A DNA stretch of 64,000 nucleotides from Gammaproteobacteria bacterium (GTDB lineage: Bacteria; Pseudomonadota; Gammaproteobacteria; Pseudomonadales; Azotimanducaceae), in assembly GCA_026705345.1 (NCBI GenBank), contig JAPPAV010000148.1, forward strand, positions 1 to 64,000. Direction: 5' to 3'. The notes under the pieces are model-generated. The model worked only from the letters and a program-made list of their open reading frames with translations, did no database searches and had not been told where the DNA came from. Positions 1 through 9,293 of the stretch are shown in pieces (the first letter of the stretch is position 1; the number at the start of each line of letters is the position of its first letter). A program made the position numbers and the translations under genes.

Positions 1-24
1 GACCGTTTCCGACGACCCGGCCCC

Positions 25-257
25 GCGTTTCCCACCGCCTGCCCACCGCCGCTGTATTCATCTGGGGGATCGCGCCCGTGGACAGCCCGTGGAAAACGCT
101 CCCTGCCAAACCCGGCGCCGGGTCGCTCGTCCAGCCGCGAGCGCTCCGGTTCTGCTGCTTTCGACCCCTGCTCCAAGGCCGGCGCGTTTTCCTCGCTTCG
201 TCCACGGCGCCGGTCCCCGACAAACCGGAGGCGCGGTGGGCGAAGGGTGGGAAACGC
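25..257. repeat. Degenerate long inverted repeat in the gene-free start of the window
   Basis: Bases 1-362 hold no convincing gene. The stretch 25-49 is the inverse complement of 233-257 with 21 of 25 matches, four adjacent mismatches lying in the middle. A second, weaker inverted pair lies inside it: a GTGGAC...GGAAAACGC block near 78-105 against 181-210. The whole could be an old palindromic mobile element (MITE-like) or a strong RNA stem. No terminal duplication or transposase is visible. Confidence 0.4.
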
Positions 258-362
258 AACTCGGCCTCCAATTGAATGGGGCGATGTTCCCCAACTAGAC
301 GACCGGCGACCGACCAAGTGCACGGCGGACTGAAGATTGAGTTCCGGCCGATCTCCGTTTCG

Positions 363-791
363 CTATCTGCGCGAGGCCCGCGAGCCAGCCTCCACCATGA
401 AGCTCCCCGTCGCCTCGGCGACCACCTCGTCGTTGTCCGCGCGGAGCACACGTCCCTCCAAGACCACCAGACGCCCTTTGCGACGTATCTGCCGGCCTTC
501 CAGCCTGACGCGAGTCCCAACGGGCAGCGGCCCCCGGTAACGGACTTCCGCCTTGGCCGTGTAGCAGCGCTCGCCGCGCAGGAAGACGTAGTTCGCCATG
601 ACGTCGTCGAGCAGGCTGAACAGGATGCCGCCGTGGGTCACGCCGTCGTAGCCGACATGGGCTTCGCCGGGGGTGAACTCGGCCCGGCAGACGTCGCCGT
701 CGAGGCGGAAGCGGACGTTCAGGCCGATGGGGTTGCCGTTGCCGCAGACGAAGCAACGGTTAGCGGTGGAAGCAAGAGGATTCACGCGCAC
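363..791 (-). CDS. PaaI-type hotdog-fold thioesterase
   Basis: A 142-residue protein of the PaaI/acyl-CoA thioesterase hotdog family, expected to hydrolyse an acyl- or aryl-CoA thioester in the cytoplasm. The motif HVGYDGVTHGGILFSLLDD at about residues 45-64 matches the HGG...D active-site helix of the family. An N-terminal RCFVCG segment with a Cys-x-x-Cys pair is common in this subgroup. The start is uncertain: GTG at 791 gives the full frame, GTG at 785 is two codons later, and neither has a clear ribosome-binding site. It faces the Nudix gene divergently. The substrate cannot be told from sequence. Confidence 0.8.
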   Translation of the reverse strand: MRVNPLASTANRCFVCGNGNPIGLNVRFRLDGDVCRAEFTPGEAHVGYDGVTHGGILFSLLDDVMANYVFLRGERCYTAKAEVRYRGPLPVGTRVRLEGRQIRRKGRLVVLEGRVLRADNDEVVAEATGSFMVEAGSRASRR

Positions 792-922
792 ATAGCTGGC
801 CGAGAGAACCCCGCGACAGTAGCACAGCGAAGTCCGTTCGAAGGCCGCCGGCGTCCTTCACCCTCGCGGGCGCGGGTCGACGCGGCTTGACCAACTCGCC
901 GGGAACGTTCCAAATAGGCACG

Positions 923-1513
923 ATGCTCGACTTGGACCGCATCCGGTGCCGCCTCGCGACACCACAAACCGATCCCCCGATCCCCACCGACACCCGGCAA
1001 GCTGCCGTGGCGGTGATTCTGCGTGACCGACGGGGCGACACCGAAGTGTTGTTCATTCAACGCGCCGTCAAGGACGGTGATCCGTGGTCCGGGCACATGG
1101 CGTTTCCAGGTGGCCACAAGGATCCCGATGACATCGATCTCCTGGCCGCGGCGATCCGCGAAACCGACGAGGAGATCGGCCTCGACATCTCCGAGGCGGC
1201 GGTGATCGGTTCGCTGCCGCCGGCACGGCCCATGAGCGTTCGGCGAACGATGGTCGTCAAGCCGTTCGTGTTCGAGATCGACGGCAACCCGTCATTCGCT
1301 CCGAATCACGAGGTCGCCGACGTGGTCTGGACGCCGCTGGAACCCATGTACAGGGGCGAAAACCACGCGGTGGACAGCCCGGACGGGGGTGCCATGCAGT
1401 TCAATGGCTTCCGGCTCGGCGGCGGCCATTTCGTTTGGGGTATGACCTACCGAATGGTCCAGACCTTCTTCGAGACCATCGATCCGGGTTACGAGCGTCG
1501 GCCCGAGTGGTGA
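923..1513 (+). CDS. Nudix hydrolase, CoA pyrophosphatase (NudL) type
   Basis: A 196-residue Nudix hydrolase, probably splitting coenzyme A or a related nucleoside diphosphate to 3',5'-ADP and phosphopantetheine. The FPGGHKDPDD start of the Nudix box and the RETDEEIGL helix are plain, around residues 60-90. The upstream WSGHMAFPGG stretch resembles the UPF0035 signature of CoA-diphosphatases. The box has one extra residue before the RE pair and Asp for the first Glu, as is common in this subgroup. ATG at 923 is preferred over an upstream TTG at 887. It stands alone, ending near the REP element at 1561. Confidence 0.8.
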   Translation: MLDLDRIRCRLATPQTDPPIPTDTRQAAVAVILRDRRGDTEVLFIQRAVKDGDPWSGHMAFPGGHKDPDDIDLLAAAIRETDEEIGLDISEAAVIGSLPPARPMSVRRTMVVKPFVFEIDGNPSFAPNHEVADVVWTPLEPMYRGENHAVDSPDGGAMQFNGFRLGGGHFVWGMTYRMVQTFFETIDPGYERRPEW

Positions 1514-1560
1514 TGTTCGTCGCCTTCGTGCGGGAACAAGACCACGCAAGGCGAATGCTC

Positions 1561-1585
1561 GGGACGGGACAAGCCCGTCCCCTAC
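1561..1585 (-). repeat. REP element, class A
   Basis: Read on the minus strand it is GTAG, stem GGGACGGG, loop CTTGT, stem CCCGTCCC. The TAG of its head is the stop codon of the SnoaL-like gene at 1582-2037. Confidence 0.85.
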
Positions 1586-2037
1586 GAGATCGACTTCCTG
1601 AGTGCCGCCGCGCGGTTCTTGAGGTGATTCGCGATACGTTCCGGCGCAAAGTCGAGTTGGGCCATCGCCATGCCCGTATTGAACTGTTCCCGATAGCAGG
1701 CGATGAGATTGCCCTCGAAGGTGAATTGGCTGATCCCGTCGAACACCACCGATCGACCCTCGACACCCGGGAGCTTCGAGTCGTAGTTGAAGAGATACCG
1801 CGCATAGCCGACTCGGCCATCGCAAACCGGGTCGAACATCTGCCAGCGGAATCCCTCGGCATGGCCCCAGAATTGCTCTTCGAGCATTCGAGCGATGGCG
1901 TCCCGTCCGACGCTCTCGCCGTAGAAGCCGTCGTGATAGCTACCTTCCGGCGTGAACAACGCCGCGAGCGCGTTGCCGTTGCCGGCTTCGATAGCGGCGG
2001 TGAAGTCTCGGAGGACTCCTGCGAAATCCACGGTCAT
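1582..2037 (-). CDS. SnoaL/NTF2-like domain protein
   Basis: A 151-residue protein with the layout of the SnoaL-like branch of the NTF2 fold: an N-terminal helix pair (VLRDFTAAIEAG), an ALFTPEGSYHDGFYGE strand-turn near residue 25, then alternating strands. Members are small cone-shaped enzymes or binding proteins, often ketosteroid-isomerase-like or polyketide-related, and the sequence does not choose between these. ATG at 2037 begins the recognisable domain. The stop codon is supplied by a REP element. The neighbouring esterase is divergent. Confidence 0.7.
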   Translation of the reverse strand: MTVDFAGVLRDFTAAIEAGNGNALAALFTPEGSYHDGFYGESVGRDAIARMLEEQFWGHAEGFRWQMFDPVCDGRVGYARYLFNYDSKLPGVEGRSVVFDGISQFTFEGNLIACYREQFNTGMAMAQLDFAPERIANHLKNRAAALRKSIS

Positions 2038-2230
2038 TTGAATTGCTCCCAATTCGCTCGCGCCCGTTGCCCGGCCGCAGGTGCGGTGCCCGTTACGATA
2101 GCGTGGCGTGCAGGCCGACGCAGCCATCGGCACCCGTCGCACTGCCGGAGCCAGGCGATCGAGGTCGGCATTGTTCCGCCAGGGTCGGTGCCGCAGACTT
2201 ACGTCCCAAACACTTCGGGGAAGTGAATTC

Positions 2231-3841
2231 ATGGTCGGGATCACGTCGACTCGGGCGGCAACCCCCTCACGGAACCCGCGGCGGCTCAGTGTTGCTGCCG
2301 TGGTGTCATGGGCGGTCGTCGCGAACTGCCAGGCCGTCGAAGACTCACAAGGGGAGGCATCGATGCATGACGTTGACGACACGATAACCGTCGACACGCG
2401 GCTCGGCCAAATCCAGGGCCTTCGCCAAGACAACGTCCTGCACTTCCGCGGTATTCGGTACGCGCAGCCGCCGCGCCGCTTCTGGCCGTCGAGCGCTTCG
2501 ATGCCTTGGACCGGGTCGTACGATGCGACCGGGTTCCCGAACCGCTGTATGCAGCCGGATTCCAGCTTGCTGGGCGAGCCCGTGGGACCAACGAACGAGG
2601 ATTGCCTTTTTCTGAACATCGTAACGCCCGCCGTCGAAGACGCCCAACGCGCCGTGCTGTTCTGGATCCATGGTGGCAGCCTCGTAAACGGGTCGGCCAA
2701 CGAATACGACGGTTCGATGTTGGCGGCCGAAGGCGATGTCGTCGTGGTCACCGTCAACTACCGACTCGGCCTTTTCGGCTTCCTGGACTTGTCACCGCTC
2801 GGCGACAAATTCGCGGGGTCCGGATCGAACGGCTTCCGCGACCAGGTGCTGGCCCTCGAATGGGTGCGGGACAACATCGCCGACTATGGCGGCGATCCTG
2901 GCAACATCACGATATTCGGCGAGTCCGCCGGCGGTGTCTCCGTGCTCGCCCTGTTGGCCACGCCAGCGGCCGACGGGCTTTACCACAAGGCAATCGCGCA
3001 CAGCCCCGTAACGGTCGACCAACCGCCTCCGGACCTCGTGACGTCGTTGCTGACCCACGTCGGGGGTCAACCCGTGGATCTCTATGAGAAGCTCCGCGTC
3101 ATGTCAGGCGAAGAGCTGTTGGCCGTTCAGGGCGCGATACCCAACGTTAGCGGGGGAGTCGACGGGCACGTTGTTACACGCTCGACCAACGACGCGATCA
3201 CGGAGCGTGGTGCGCGAGGCGTACCGCTGATCGCAGGCTCGAATCGCGACGAGGGGACTTTCTTCTCCGCGCTAATCACCCTATTCGCTCCCGATTTCCA
3301 GCCGCCGAACCGCGAGTTCGCGGCGGCGGTCGTAGGCGATGCGGATTCGGCACCCTACCTCGAGGCCCTGAAGGCGCAGCATCCCGATGCGGACGCGATG
3401 GCGATCTACGAGCACATCTGGCGTGCCATGTTCCTCAGGTCGGCGATGGGCAGCACGGAGCGGGCCACGGCCGCCGGTCCGGGAGGCTGGCTGTACCGGT
3501 TCGACCTGCCGACGACCGTGGAACTGTTCGGCAAGGAAGTTGGTGCAACCCACGGTGCCGAGATTGCGTTCACCTTCAACCGCTTCAACAGCGACGACCC
3601 TGGCGGATTGCTCCTCTACGATCCCGAAGATCCGGTCGTGCGACGGCTGTCTCGGCGTTGGTCGGATACCGTGATCGCCTTTGCGAAGACCGGCGACCCC
3701 AACGGGGCGGGACTGCCCCGCTGGCCGCGCTACGACGCGCAGAGCAGACAGACCCTGATTCTCGACGCCAACTCGCGCGTCGAGGCAGATCCCGACCGGA
3801 TCGATCGCCAGCTTTGGGAGGGCGTTTTGGGAGACGGGTGA
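2231..3841 (+). CDS. Type-B carboxylesterase, probably exported
   Basis: A type-B carboxylesterase of the para-nitrobenzyl esterase/cholinesterase family. The serine nucleophile lies in FGESAGG, the acid is probably the Glu in GSNRDEGTFF, and the catalytic His is in THGAEIAFTF. The oxyanion segment WIHGGSLVNG is present. ATG at 2231, with GGGGAAG 7 bases upstream, adds an RNPRR-plus-hydrophobic N-terminus (SVAAVVSWAVVA) that looks like a signal peptide, giving 536 residues. An alternative start at ATG 2363 has an excellent GGGGAGG site but would give a cytoplasmic 492-residue enzyme. The ester substrate is unknown. Confidence 0.85.
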   Translation: MVGITSTRAATPSRNPRRLSVAAVVSWAVVANCQAVEDSQGEASMHDVDDTITVDTRLGQIQGLRQDNVLHFRGIRYAQPPRRFWPSSASMPWTGSYDATGFPNRCMQPDSSLLGEPVGPTNEDCLFLNIVTPAVEDAQRAVLFWIHGGSLVNGSANEYDGSMLAAEGDVVVVTVNYRLGLFGFLDLSPLGDKFAGSGSNGFRDQVLALEWVRDNIADYGGDPGNITIFGESAGGVSVLALLATPAADGLYHKAIAHSPVTVDQPPPDLVTSLLTHVGGQPVDLYEKLRVMSGEELLAVQGAIPNVSGGVDGHVVTRSTNDAITERGARGVPLIAGSNRDEGTFFSALITLFAPDFQPPNREFAAAVVGDADSAPYLEALKAQHPDADAMAIYEHIWRAMFLRSAMGSTERATAAGPGGWLYRFDLPTTVELFGKEVGATHGAEIAFTFNRFNSDDPGGLLLYDPEDPVVRRLSRRWSDTVIAFAKTGDPNGAGLPRWPRYDAQSRQTLILDANSRVEADPDRIDRQLWEGVLGDG

Positions 3842-3932
3842 GACGGCGCATTTCGCAGGCTAGCGTCACAGGAAAAACCGCCCCACCGCCCAGCCCGGCC
3901 TAGCGGCGATCGCCGAGAAGTCCGACGGGCTC

Positions 3933-5375
3933 CTAGGTCGGTCCCGCCGGCAGTTGATGGTAGTCCGCGATGGCGAGACCCGCCGCGACGCTGGTGAACG
4001 GATCGTGGTCCACCACCCTGCCCGGGAAAAAGCCGTCCAGTAGGCGTTGCACGGCAGGTATCAACGACGAGCCGCCGGTACGGAGCACGATGTCGATCGC
4101 AGACCGGGGAAGGGTCGCGCGCGCGAGAGTGGCCTCGATGCCCTGATCGATGCGCCCTAGCATGTCCGCGATCATTCCTTCGAAACGCTCGCGGGATAGT
4201 TGAACGTCGACGTCGATCTCCGGAATGTCCAAGACGGCCTCGTCCTCGTGGGACAGGCGTGCTTTGAATTCCTTGATGGCCTGGAAAACGACGTAGCCCA
4301 GGTTCTGGTCGATCAGCTCCCGGAGGCGGCGGAACTTCGTGCGCTCCGGGCCGCCATGATCGATGCAGTCCTTGACCGCCGTCGTGTAGCGATTCTGGTT
4401 GAGGAGATAGGTGACCGGCCAGTTCACCAGGAATTCCTCGTATTCGTCGAAGGGGAACTCGGTGTCGATGTCCCCGTATTCGCCGGGACGCCGCCACCGT
4501 TCGCCCTTGCCGAGCAGCGGGAACAGCAGTTCGCGGAACAGGCGCTGGTCGATGTGGTCACCGCCCAAGCCGATGCCGTGGGTGTTGACCACGCGGAAGC
4601 GGTTGTCAGGTGTCCGCTCGAGAATGCAGAAGTCCAGCGTGCCGCCGCCGAAATCGACGGTCAGGACGTGTTTGCCCACCGCGTCCGGGTTGGCGTGGAG
4701 GAAACTCACGGCCGCGGCAATCGGTTCTGGATAGAACCTCGGTTTCGCGATCCCAGCATAGCGATACGCCTCGCCGAGACGCGACAGCGCAAGCTGGTTG
4801 CGATGTTCGTCGCGGCCCTCGAAATTTACCGGATGACCTACGCAACCCTGGTCGAACGTACCGACCATTGCCGATAGCGCTTCGCGCATCCGGAGCAGGA
4901 TCGGCGTCACCAGCGCCACCAGTCGAAAAGGGTGGTCGAAGACCATGAGCCGGCGAACGTCGGCCTTGCCCAACAGGCGTTTGGTGCCGCGGAACAGGCG
5001 ACCCCGCATGCCGGTATCGGTCATGGCGTCCCCGTAGACATCGACGGTCATCGTCTCGCCGGGATTGCGCGAACCGGCATTCGCGTACCCCACTGCCAGC
5101 ATCGCCTTGCCGATCACCTCCGGGACCAGCTCGACCTTGCGGCCAGTGTTGTCGTCGATGTATCGGTCGATGGCGTCCTGCCCGGTCCGCGTCTGCAGGG
5201 CCCGGTCGATGTAGGTCGCCGAAGGCATGATTTCCGCTTCGTGTTCCGATGCGCCGGTCGAGGCCGTGCCGCGGTCCTCCAGCGTGACCAAGGTGACCTC
5301 GTCGCCATCGAAGACCGCGGCGACGGAGTTGCTGGTGCCGAAGTCGACACCGACGCCGACGCGCCGCGCGCTCAA
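3933..5375 (-). CDS. Hsp70-like ATPase of the YegD type
   Basis: A 480-residue actin/Hsp70-fold ATPase resembling E. coli YegD. The phosphate-1 loop is VGVDFGTSNS at the N-terminus, and the second glycine loop is LTVDFGGGTLDFCI near residue 240. The protein stops near the end of the nucleotide-binding domain, so it lacks the peptide-binding domain of DnaK, as YegD does. A late RTGGSSLIPAV segment is the adenosine motif. The start is a TTG at 5375 with GGGAG eight bases upstream. It probably acts as a stand-alone chaperone-like ATPase; no DnaJ or GrpE partner is nearby. Confidence 0.85.
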   Translation of the reverse strand: MSARRVGVGVDFGTSNSVAAVFDGDEVTLVTLEDRGTASTGASEHEAEIMPSATYIDRALQTRTGQDAIDRYIDDNTGRKVELVPEVIGKAMLAVGYANAGSRNPGETMTVDVYGDAMTDTGMRGRLFRGTKRLLGKADVRRLMVFDHPFRLVALVTPILLRMREALSAMVGTFDQGCVGHPVNFEGRDEHRNQLALSRLGEAYRYAGIAKPRFYPEPIAAAVSFLHANPDAVGKHVLTVDFGGGTLDFCILERTPDNRFRVVNTHGIGLGGDHIDQRLFRELLFPLLGKGERWRRPGEYGDIDTEFPFDEYEEFLVNWPVTYLLNQNRYTTAVKDCIDHGGPERTKFRRLRELIDQNLGYVVFQAIKEFKARLSHEDEAVLDIPEIDVDVQLSRERFEGMIADMLGRIDQGIEATLARATLPRSAIDIVLRTGGSSLIPAVQRLLDGFFPGRVVDHDPFTSVAAGLAIADYHQLPAGPT

Positions 5376-5520
5376 GCCGTGGGCTCCCGCCGACGTGCCG
5401 ATTTGGTGCTGGCGATCAACGGGCGGTGGGTCAACGTATGCCCCGGTCGGTGAAGGTCGGCCAGTCTATATCGCCGCCCGCCCAATTCAACTACTGATCG
5501 CTGGGACGCTGTTGTATGCT

Positions 5521-5630
5521 TGAAGTGTCGATCAAGAAGCAGTCCGCCGGCAGCTGCGGGATCGACAGAACTTTGGCTAGGAGTAATGGGACTGCGGGTG
5601 GACCCAACGGTTCACCCGCAGTTTGTTCTC
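5521..5630 (+). ncRNA. Candidate small structured RNA ending in a terminator
   Basis: In the 263-base gap between two minus-strand genes, the plus strand holds TGTCGATC (5526-5533) pairing perfectly with GATCGACA (5560-5567). Inside it is a small CCGC/GCGG stem (5544-5547 with 5556-5559). About 23 bases later comes a 10-bp terminator hairpin (5591-5622) followed by a T-rich run. A TATGCT at 5515-5520 could be a -10 box but has no good -35. No open frame fits. Expression is inferred only from structure. Confidence 0.4.
5591..5627 (+). terminator. Intrinsic terminator-like hairpin
   Basis: ACTGCGGGTG at 5591-5600 pairs perfectly with CACCCGCAGT at 5613-5622 around a 12-base loop, followed by TTGTTCT on the plus strand. 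On the minus strand, where it could end msrA transcription, no T run follows, so it fits a plus-strand transcript better. Confidence 0.55.
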
Positions 5631-5638
5631 CCCTTGCC

Positions 5639-6307
5639 CTACCGGCCCGCCGCGCCCCTGAACTCCACGAGGGGCTCGATACCGCACGTCACCCCCGTGC
5701 CGCCCAGTCCGCAATAGCCGTTCGGCACTTTGGCCAGATACTGCTGGTGGTAGTGCTCGGCGTAGTAGAAGGTGGGGGCGTCCTCTATCTCGGTGGTGAT
5801 CTCGCCGTAGCCGGCCGCCGACAGGGCGTGCTGATACTGTTTCCGGGAGGCCAAGGCAAGCTCGCGCTGCCCGTCGTCGTAGACGTAGATCGCCGAACGG
5901 TACTGCGTACCGACGTCATTGCCCTGGCGCATGCCCTGGGTGGGGTCGTGCGCTTCCCAGAACACCTTCAACAGATGCGCGTAGCTGACGATCGCGGGGT
6001 CGAAAACGGCCAGAACGACCTCGGTATGCCCGGTAAGCCCCGAGCAAACCTCCTCGTACGTCGGGTTCCTAGTGTGGCCGCCCGCGTAGCCGACAGCCGT
6101 CGTCCACACGCCCTCGGTCTGCCAGAATTTCCGTTCGGCGCCCCAGAAACAACCCATTCCGCCTAGCAAACTGGCGTGTCCTTCGGGAAAGGGACCTTCG
6201 AGCGGGTTGCCGTTGACGAAATGCGCCGGCGGCACGGGTATCGCCTGGTCGCGCCCGGGCAACGCCTCGTGCTCGCTCGGCAATCTCAACTTTCTGAACA
6301 AGGCCAT
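5639..6307 (-). CDS. msrA: Peptide methionine sulfoxide reductase MsrA
   Basis: A 222-residue MsrA, which reduces the S-epimer of methionine sulfoxide in proteins using thioredoxin. The catalytic GCFWGAE motif is at about residues 52-58. The downstream [19 protein letters not shown] and YRSAIYV stretches are the substrate-pocket signatures, and a resolving cysteine is available in the C-terminal [12 protein letters not shown]. The nucleophile is cysteine (TGC), not selenocysteine. ATG 6307 matches the usual MALFRK-type N-terminus, so an in-frame upstream start is less likely. No MsrB gene is adjacent. Confidence 0.93.
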   Translation of the reverse strand: MALFRKLRLPSEHEALPGRDQAIPVPPAHFVNGNPLEGPFPEGHASLLGGMGCFWGAERKFWQTEGVWTTAVGYAGGHTRNPTYEEVCSGLTGHTEVVLAVFDPAIVSYAHLLKVFWEAHDPTQGMRQGNDVGTQYRSAIYVYDDGQRELALASRKQYQHALSAAGYGEITTEIEDAPTFYYAEHYHQQYLAKVPNGYCGLGGTGVTCGIEPLVEFRGAAGR

Positions 6308-6387
6308 GCAACGTTCCCGTTGGCACCAATGCCGCAAGCATACCCGAATCCCGGTTGGCCAAAGACGGATGCGCTACACTTCCCAAG

Positions 6388-8127
6388 GTGAGCCTCAATG
6401 TCGATACGGCTTGGAGAGATCAAGCGCTTGGCGCCTTGGTTCTCGTCGCCTGTCTTCTCTGCGCGGGATGCGCGACCGTTGCCGCCGACCTGCCGCCCAC
6501 CTACGATGAGCTGGCCACGCAGCTAGCCGACGAACAGGCCATCGACGCGGAGCAGGTCATACGGCTCAGGGAAGCATTCCTGGCCACACCCGACTTCGAC
6601 GAACGCATCCGGGCGGTCACGCTCCTGGAACAGGAAATCCTCGGTCTCCTGCAAGTGGAACAGCCCCTGCGCCTTGGCCCGATCGGTTCCGCGACTCTCG
6701 AGCACTACCGCGCCAGTATCACCGGTCACCAAGCGCTCGCCGAGTTCTACCACCATGTCGACATGCCGGAACAGGCCGCCGTTCACGAGGCGTGGACCCA
6801 CGTCATCGCGGGCGCGGTGGAGACGACCGGCGACGGCACCCTCGACGCCCCCTACCGGGCATTGTCGCCCAACGAAGCGAAGGGATACCTCGGCACGCGA
6901 GAGCTGACGGAGGTGGGGTCCACCTACCGCCAGTCAGATGAACGTCCGTTCATGCTGTGGATCAGCGCGGCCCGCGACAGCCAACCGCTCAAGAACGTGT
7001 TCTTCGACCTCGACGGTCTCTACTCCGGCCTCGCGGAATCCGTCCGTCGCAAACCGACCACCGTCTTTCCCATCGGCCCACCTCGGTCCTGCAGCGAGTT
7101 GCGGGTATGCGACGCGTTCAGCCCCGAATCGTTCATCCACATACTGGCCGCCGGCAACGACACGGCCGCCCTTACCTTCCTGGGCTGGAGGGGTCTCACC
7201 CGGTTCAATGACGCCGTCGATGCCCTGCGCCTCGCGGCATGGTCCGGGAATGCGATGGCGAACAGGATTCTCGCGGAGTTGTGGCTACGAGCCGCATTCA
7301 ACACAACGCAGGCGTCCAAGGACCGCGACGAGTACCTCGTCAGTGCTGAACGGAACTACCTGGTGGCAATCCGCGCCGGCTTCGAGGACGCCATGTTCGA
7401 ACTCGGCAGGCTCTACGTCATGGGTACCTACGGCAGCGACAAGACCGCCAACGGGTTGCCGTTGATCTCGCGCTCGGCCGAACTCGACAACCCACAAGCC
7501 CTTCTCTGGTTGGGTTGGCGCCATGTACTCGGCGATTCCGTGGACCGGGATCACGAGCGTGCCGAACATTACTTCCTGCGCGCTGCCGAGATAGACGAGT
7601 TAGGCAAGCTCGAGTACGCCCGGTTCCTGATGCATCGGGACGTCGACCGGGGTTTCAACGAGCGCGCATTCCGTTGGGTTCGACAGTTCGCCCGGAATGA
7701 CAACGCCCATGCCATGGTCCTGATCGGGGATCTCTATGCCCGGGGATTGCACGTCGGGAAGAGCTTCCGGCGCGCCGGTTCCTGGTTCAAGAACGCGGTC
7801 AAAGCGGCACCCGATGACCCCTACCTGGTGAACGAAGTCGCCTGGCGCTTTGCGGTCACCCATCTACCGAAACTCCGCGACGAACGCTATGCGCTCGAGA
7901 TCATGGAGCGGATCATGGACGCGAGCGATGAAGCAAGCCGCAACCCGGCCTATCTCGACACCTTGGCAGCCGCATATGCCGCCAACGGCAACTTCGAACG
8001 CGCGGTCGCCGTACAGGAACAAGCCGTGGAGGAGGCGCGTGCCTCAGCCGACAACGACCTGCCGATCCTGCTCGAGCATCTCGAAGCGTTTCGGGCCGGC
8101 GAAGAGATCAGCGAGCAGGTTCCCTAG
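6388..8127 (+). CDS. Sel1/TPR-repeat lipoprotein-like protein
   Basis: A 579-residue protein that begins with a hydrophobic segment ending in LLCAGC, a probable lipobox, then a mature region starting CATVAADLPP. Residues from about 290 on contain repeated short helical pairs with the AxxxLG and GxxYxxGxxxxxD patterns of Sel1-like repeats, for example MFELGRLYVMG, LLWLGWRHVLG and MVLIGDLYARG. A C-terminal TPR-like pair (AYAANGNFERAVAVQEQA) follows. Such proteins scaffold envelope complexes. The GTG at 6388 is the best start, though its ribosome-binding site is poor. It lies just upstream of mnmH in the same direction. Confidence 0.7.
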   Translation: MSLNVDTAWRDQALGALVLVACLLCAGCATVAADLPPTYDELATQLADEQAIDAEQVIRLREAFLATPDFDERIRAVTLLEQEILGLLQVEQPLRLGPIGSATLEHYRASITGHQALAEFYHHVDMPEQAAVHEAWTHVIAGAVETTGDGTLDAPYRALSPNEAKGYLGTRELTEVGSTYRQSDERPFMLWISAARDSQPLKNVFFDLDGLYSGLAESVRRKPTTVFPIGPPRSCSELRVCDAFSPESFIHILAAGNDTAALTFLGWRGLTRFNDAVDALRLAAWSGNAMANRILAELWLRAAFNTTQASKDRDEYLVSAERNYLVAIRAGFEDAMFELGRLYVMGTYGSDKTANGLPLISRSAELDNPQALLWLGWRHVLGDSVDRDHERAEHYFLRAAEIDELGKLEYARFLMHRDVDRGFNERAFRWVRQFARNDNAHAMVLIGDLYARGLHVGKSFRRAGSWFKNAVKAAPDDPYLVNEVAWRFAVTHLPKLRDERYALEIMERIMDASDEASRNPAYLDTLAAAYAANGNFERAVAVQEQAVEEARASADNDLPILLEHLEAFRAGEEISEQVP

Positions 8128-8161
8128 TTCTCTCGTCCGCCGGCACAAGGCCCCTCGAATC

Positions 8162-9247
8162 GTGTCCCCGTTTGCCGTCGACGACTACGCCAGCATCCTC
8201 CGCGACGCCCGAGGGTTGATCGATGTGCGCTCGCCGACCGAGTTCCGTCGCGGGGCCGTGCCCGGGGCTGTGAACCTTCCCCTGCTGACGGACGACGAAC
8301 GAGATGCCGTCGGCAAGACCTACAAGACCGGCGGGCGCGATGCCGCCGTCGCCCTGGGGCACAAACTGGTCGTCGACGACAACAAGGCATCGAGAGTCGC
8401 GGCCTGGCGGGATTTCGCCGTCAAGCACCCGAACGCCCTGATCACCTGTTGGCGGGGCGGCTTGCGATCGCGAATAGCCCAAGCCTGGCTCGCGGACGCA
8501 GGCATCGAGCTGCCACGCGTAGCGGGGGGGTTCAAGGCGCTGCGGCACTGCTGTCTCGATACGATCCAGACCGCTGGCGAAACGCGACGATTCGTCGTGG
8601 TCGGCGGACGTACCGGTTCCGGCAAGACCCGCCTCGTGCAGGCGGCGCGGTCCCACGTCGACCTCGAGGGCATTGCGAACCACCGCGGATCTGCCTTCGG
8701 AGGCTACCCGACCCCGCAACCGTCGCCGGTGACGTTCGAGAATGCGCTCGCGGTGGCTCTCCTCAGGCTGCCGCCGGACGAGCCCGTCGCGGTTGAAGAC
8801 GAGAGCCGCACCATCGGCCGGCTCGCCATACCGGTTGCGCTGTACAACGCCTTGCAGCAAGCGCCGATCGTGCTTTTGGAGGTGGACGACACGGATCGGG
8901 TCGACAGCATCTACCGGGAATACGTTGTCGAGGCAGACGACCCGGAGCCCCACCTGACCGCCTCGCTGTCGCGGATCGAACGGCGCCTCGGCGGGGTTCG
9001 ATACCGCGAACTCGCCGCCTTGATGGACGCTGCCTTCAGAGCCGACACGAGCAGCCGGCGCGACGCACACCATGAATGGATCCGGCGCTTGCTCGAGTAC
9101 TACTACGATCCCATGTACGACTATCAGCTTGCCGGCAAGCAGGATCGCGTCGTGATGAGGGGCGACCCGGTCGAGGTGGCAGACTACCTACGGGCTTTCG
9201 CAGGAGAGACGGCGCTGTCGGATCGCCCCCATGAGCGAGGGTCGTAG
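8162..9247 (+). CDS. mnmH: tRNA 2-selenouridine/geranyl-2-thiouridine synthase
   Basis: A 361-residue MnmH. It converts 2-thiouridine at the wobble position of Lys, Glu and Gln tRNAs to 2-selenouridine using selenophosphate, through a geranylated intermediate. The N-terminal rhodanese domain carries the catalytic Cys in ITCWRGGLRS near residue 97. The C-terminal half has a P-loop, VVGGRTGSGKTRL, near residue 150. The GTG at 8162 begins at the family's conserved start region. The stop TAG belongs to a REP head. With selW at 45620 it points to a selenium-using cell; selD and the Sec machinery are not in the window. Confidence 0.92.
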   Translation: MSPFAVDDYASILRDARGLIDVRSPTEFRRGAVPGAVNLPLLTDDERDAVGKTYKTGGRDAAVALGHKLVVDDNKASRVAAWRDFAVKHPNALITCWRGGLRSRIAQAWLADAGIELPRVAGGFKALRHCCLDTIQTAGETRRFVVVGGRTGSGKTRLVQAARSHVDLEGIANHRGSAFGGYPTPQPSPVTFENALAVALLRLPPDEPVAVEDESRTIGRLAIPVALYNALQQAPIVLLEVDDTDRVDSIYREYVVEADDPEPHLTASLSRIERRLGGVRYRELAALMDAAFRADTSSRRDAHHEWIRRLLEYYYDPMYDYQLAGKQDRVVMRGDPVEVADYLRAFAGETALSDRPHERGS

Positions 9248-9268
9248 GGGACGGGCCTGTCCCGTCCC
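9244..9268 (+). repeat. REP element, class A
   Basis: GTAG head, GGGACGGG stem, loop CCTGT and CCCGTCCC stem. The head supplies the mnmH stop codon. It is the first of three REP copies in 125 bases. Confidence 0.85.
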
Positions 9269-9293
9269 GGGAACCCGGTGGCGCATCCGGCGC

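Noticed and set aside
1582-2757. A 391-codon version of the SnoaL-like gene starting at 2757
   Set aside because: The upstream 240 codons run antisense through the esterase and show no domain; the SnoaL-like fold starts at ATG 2037.
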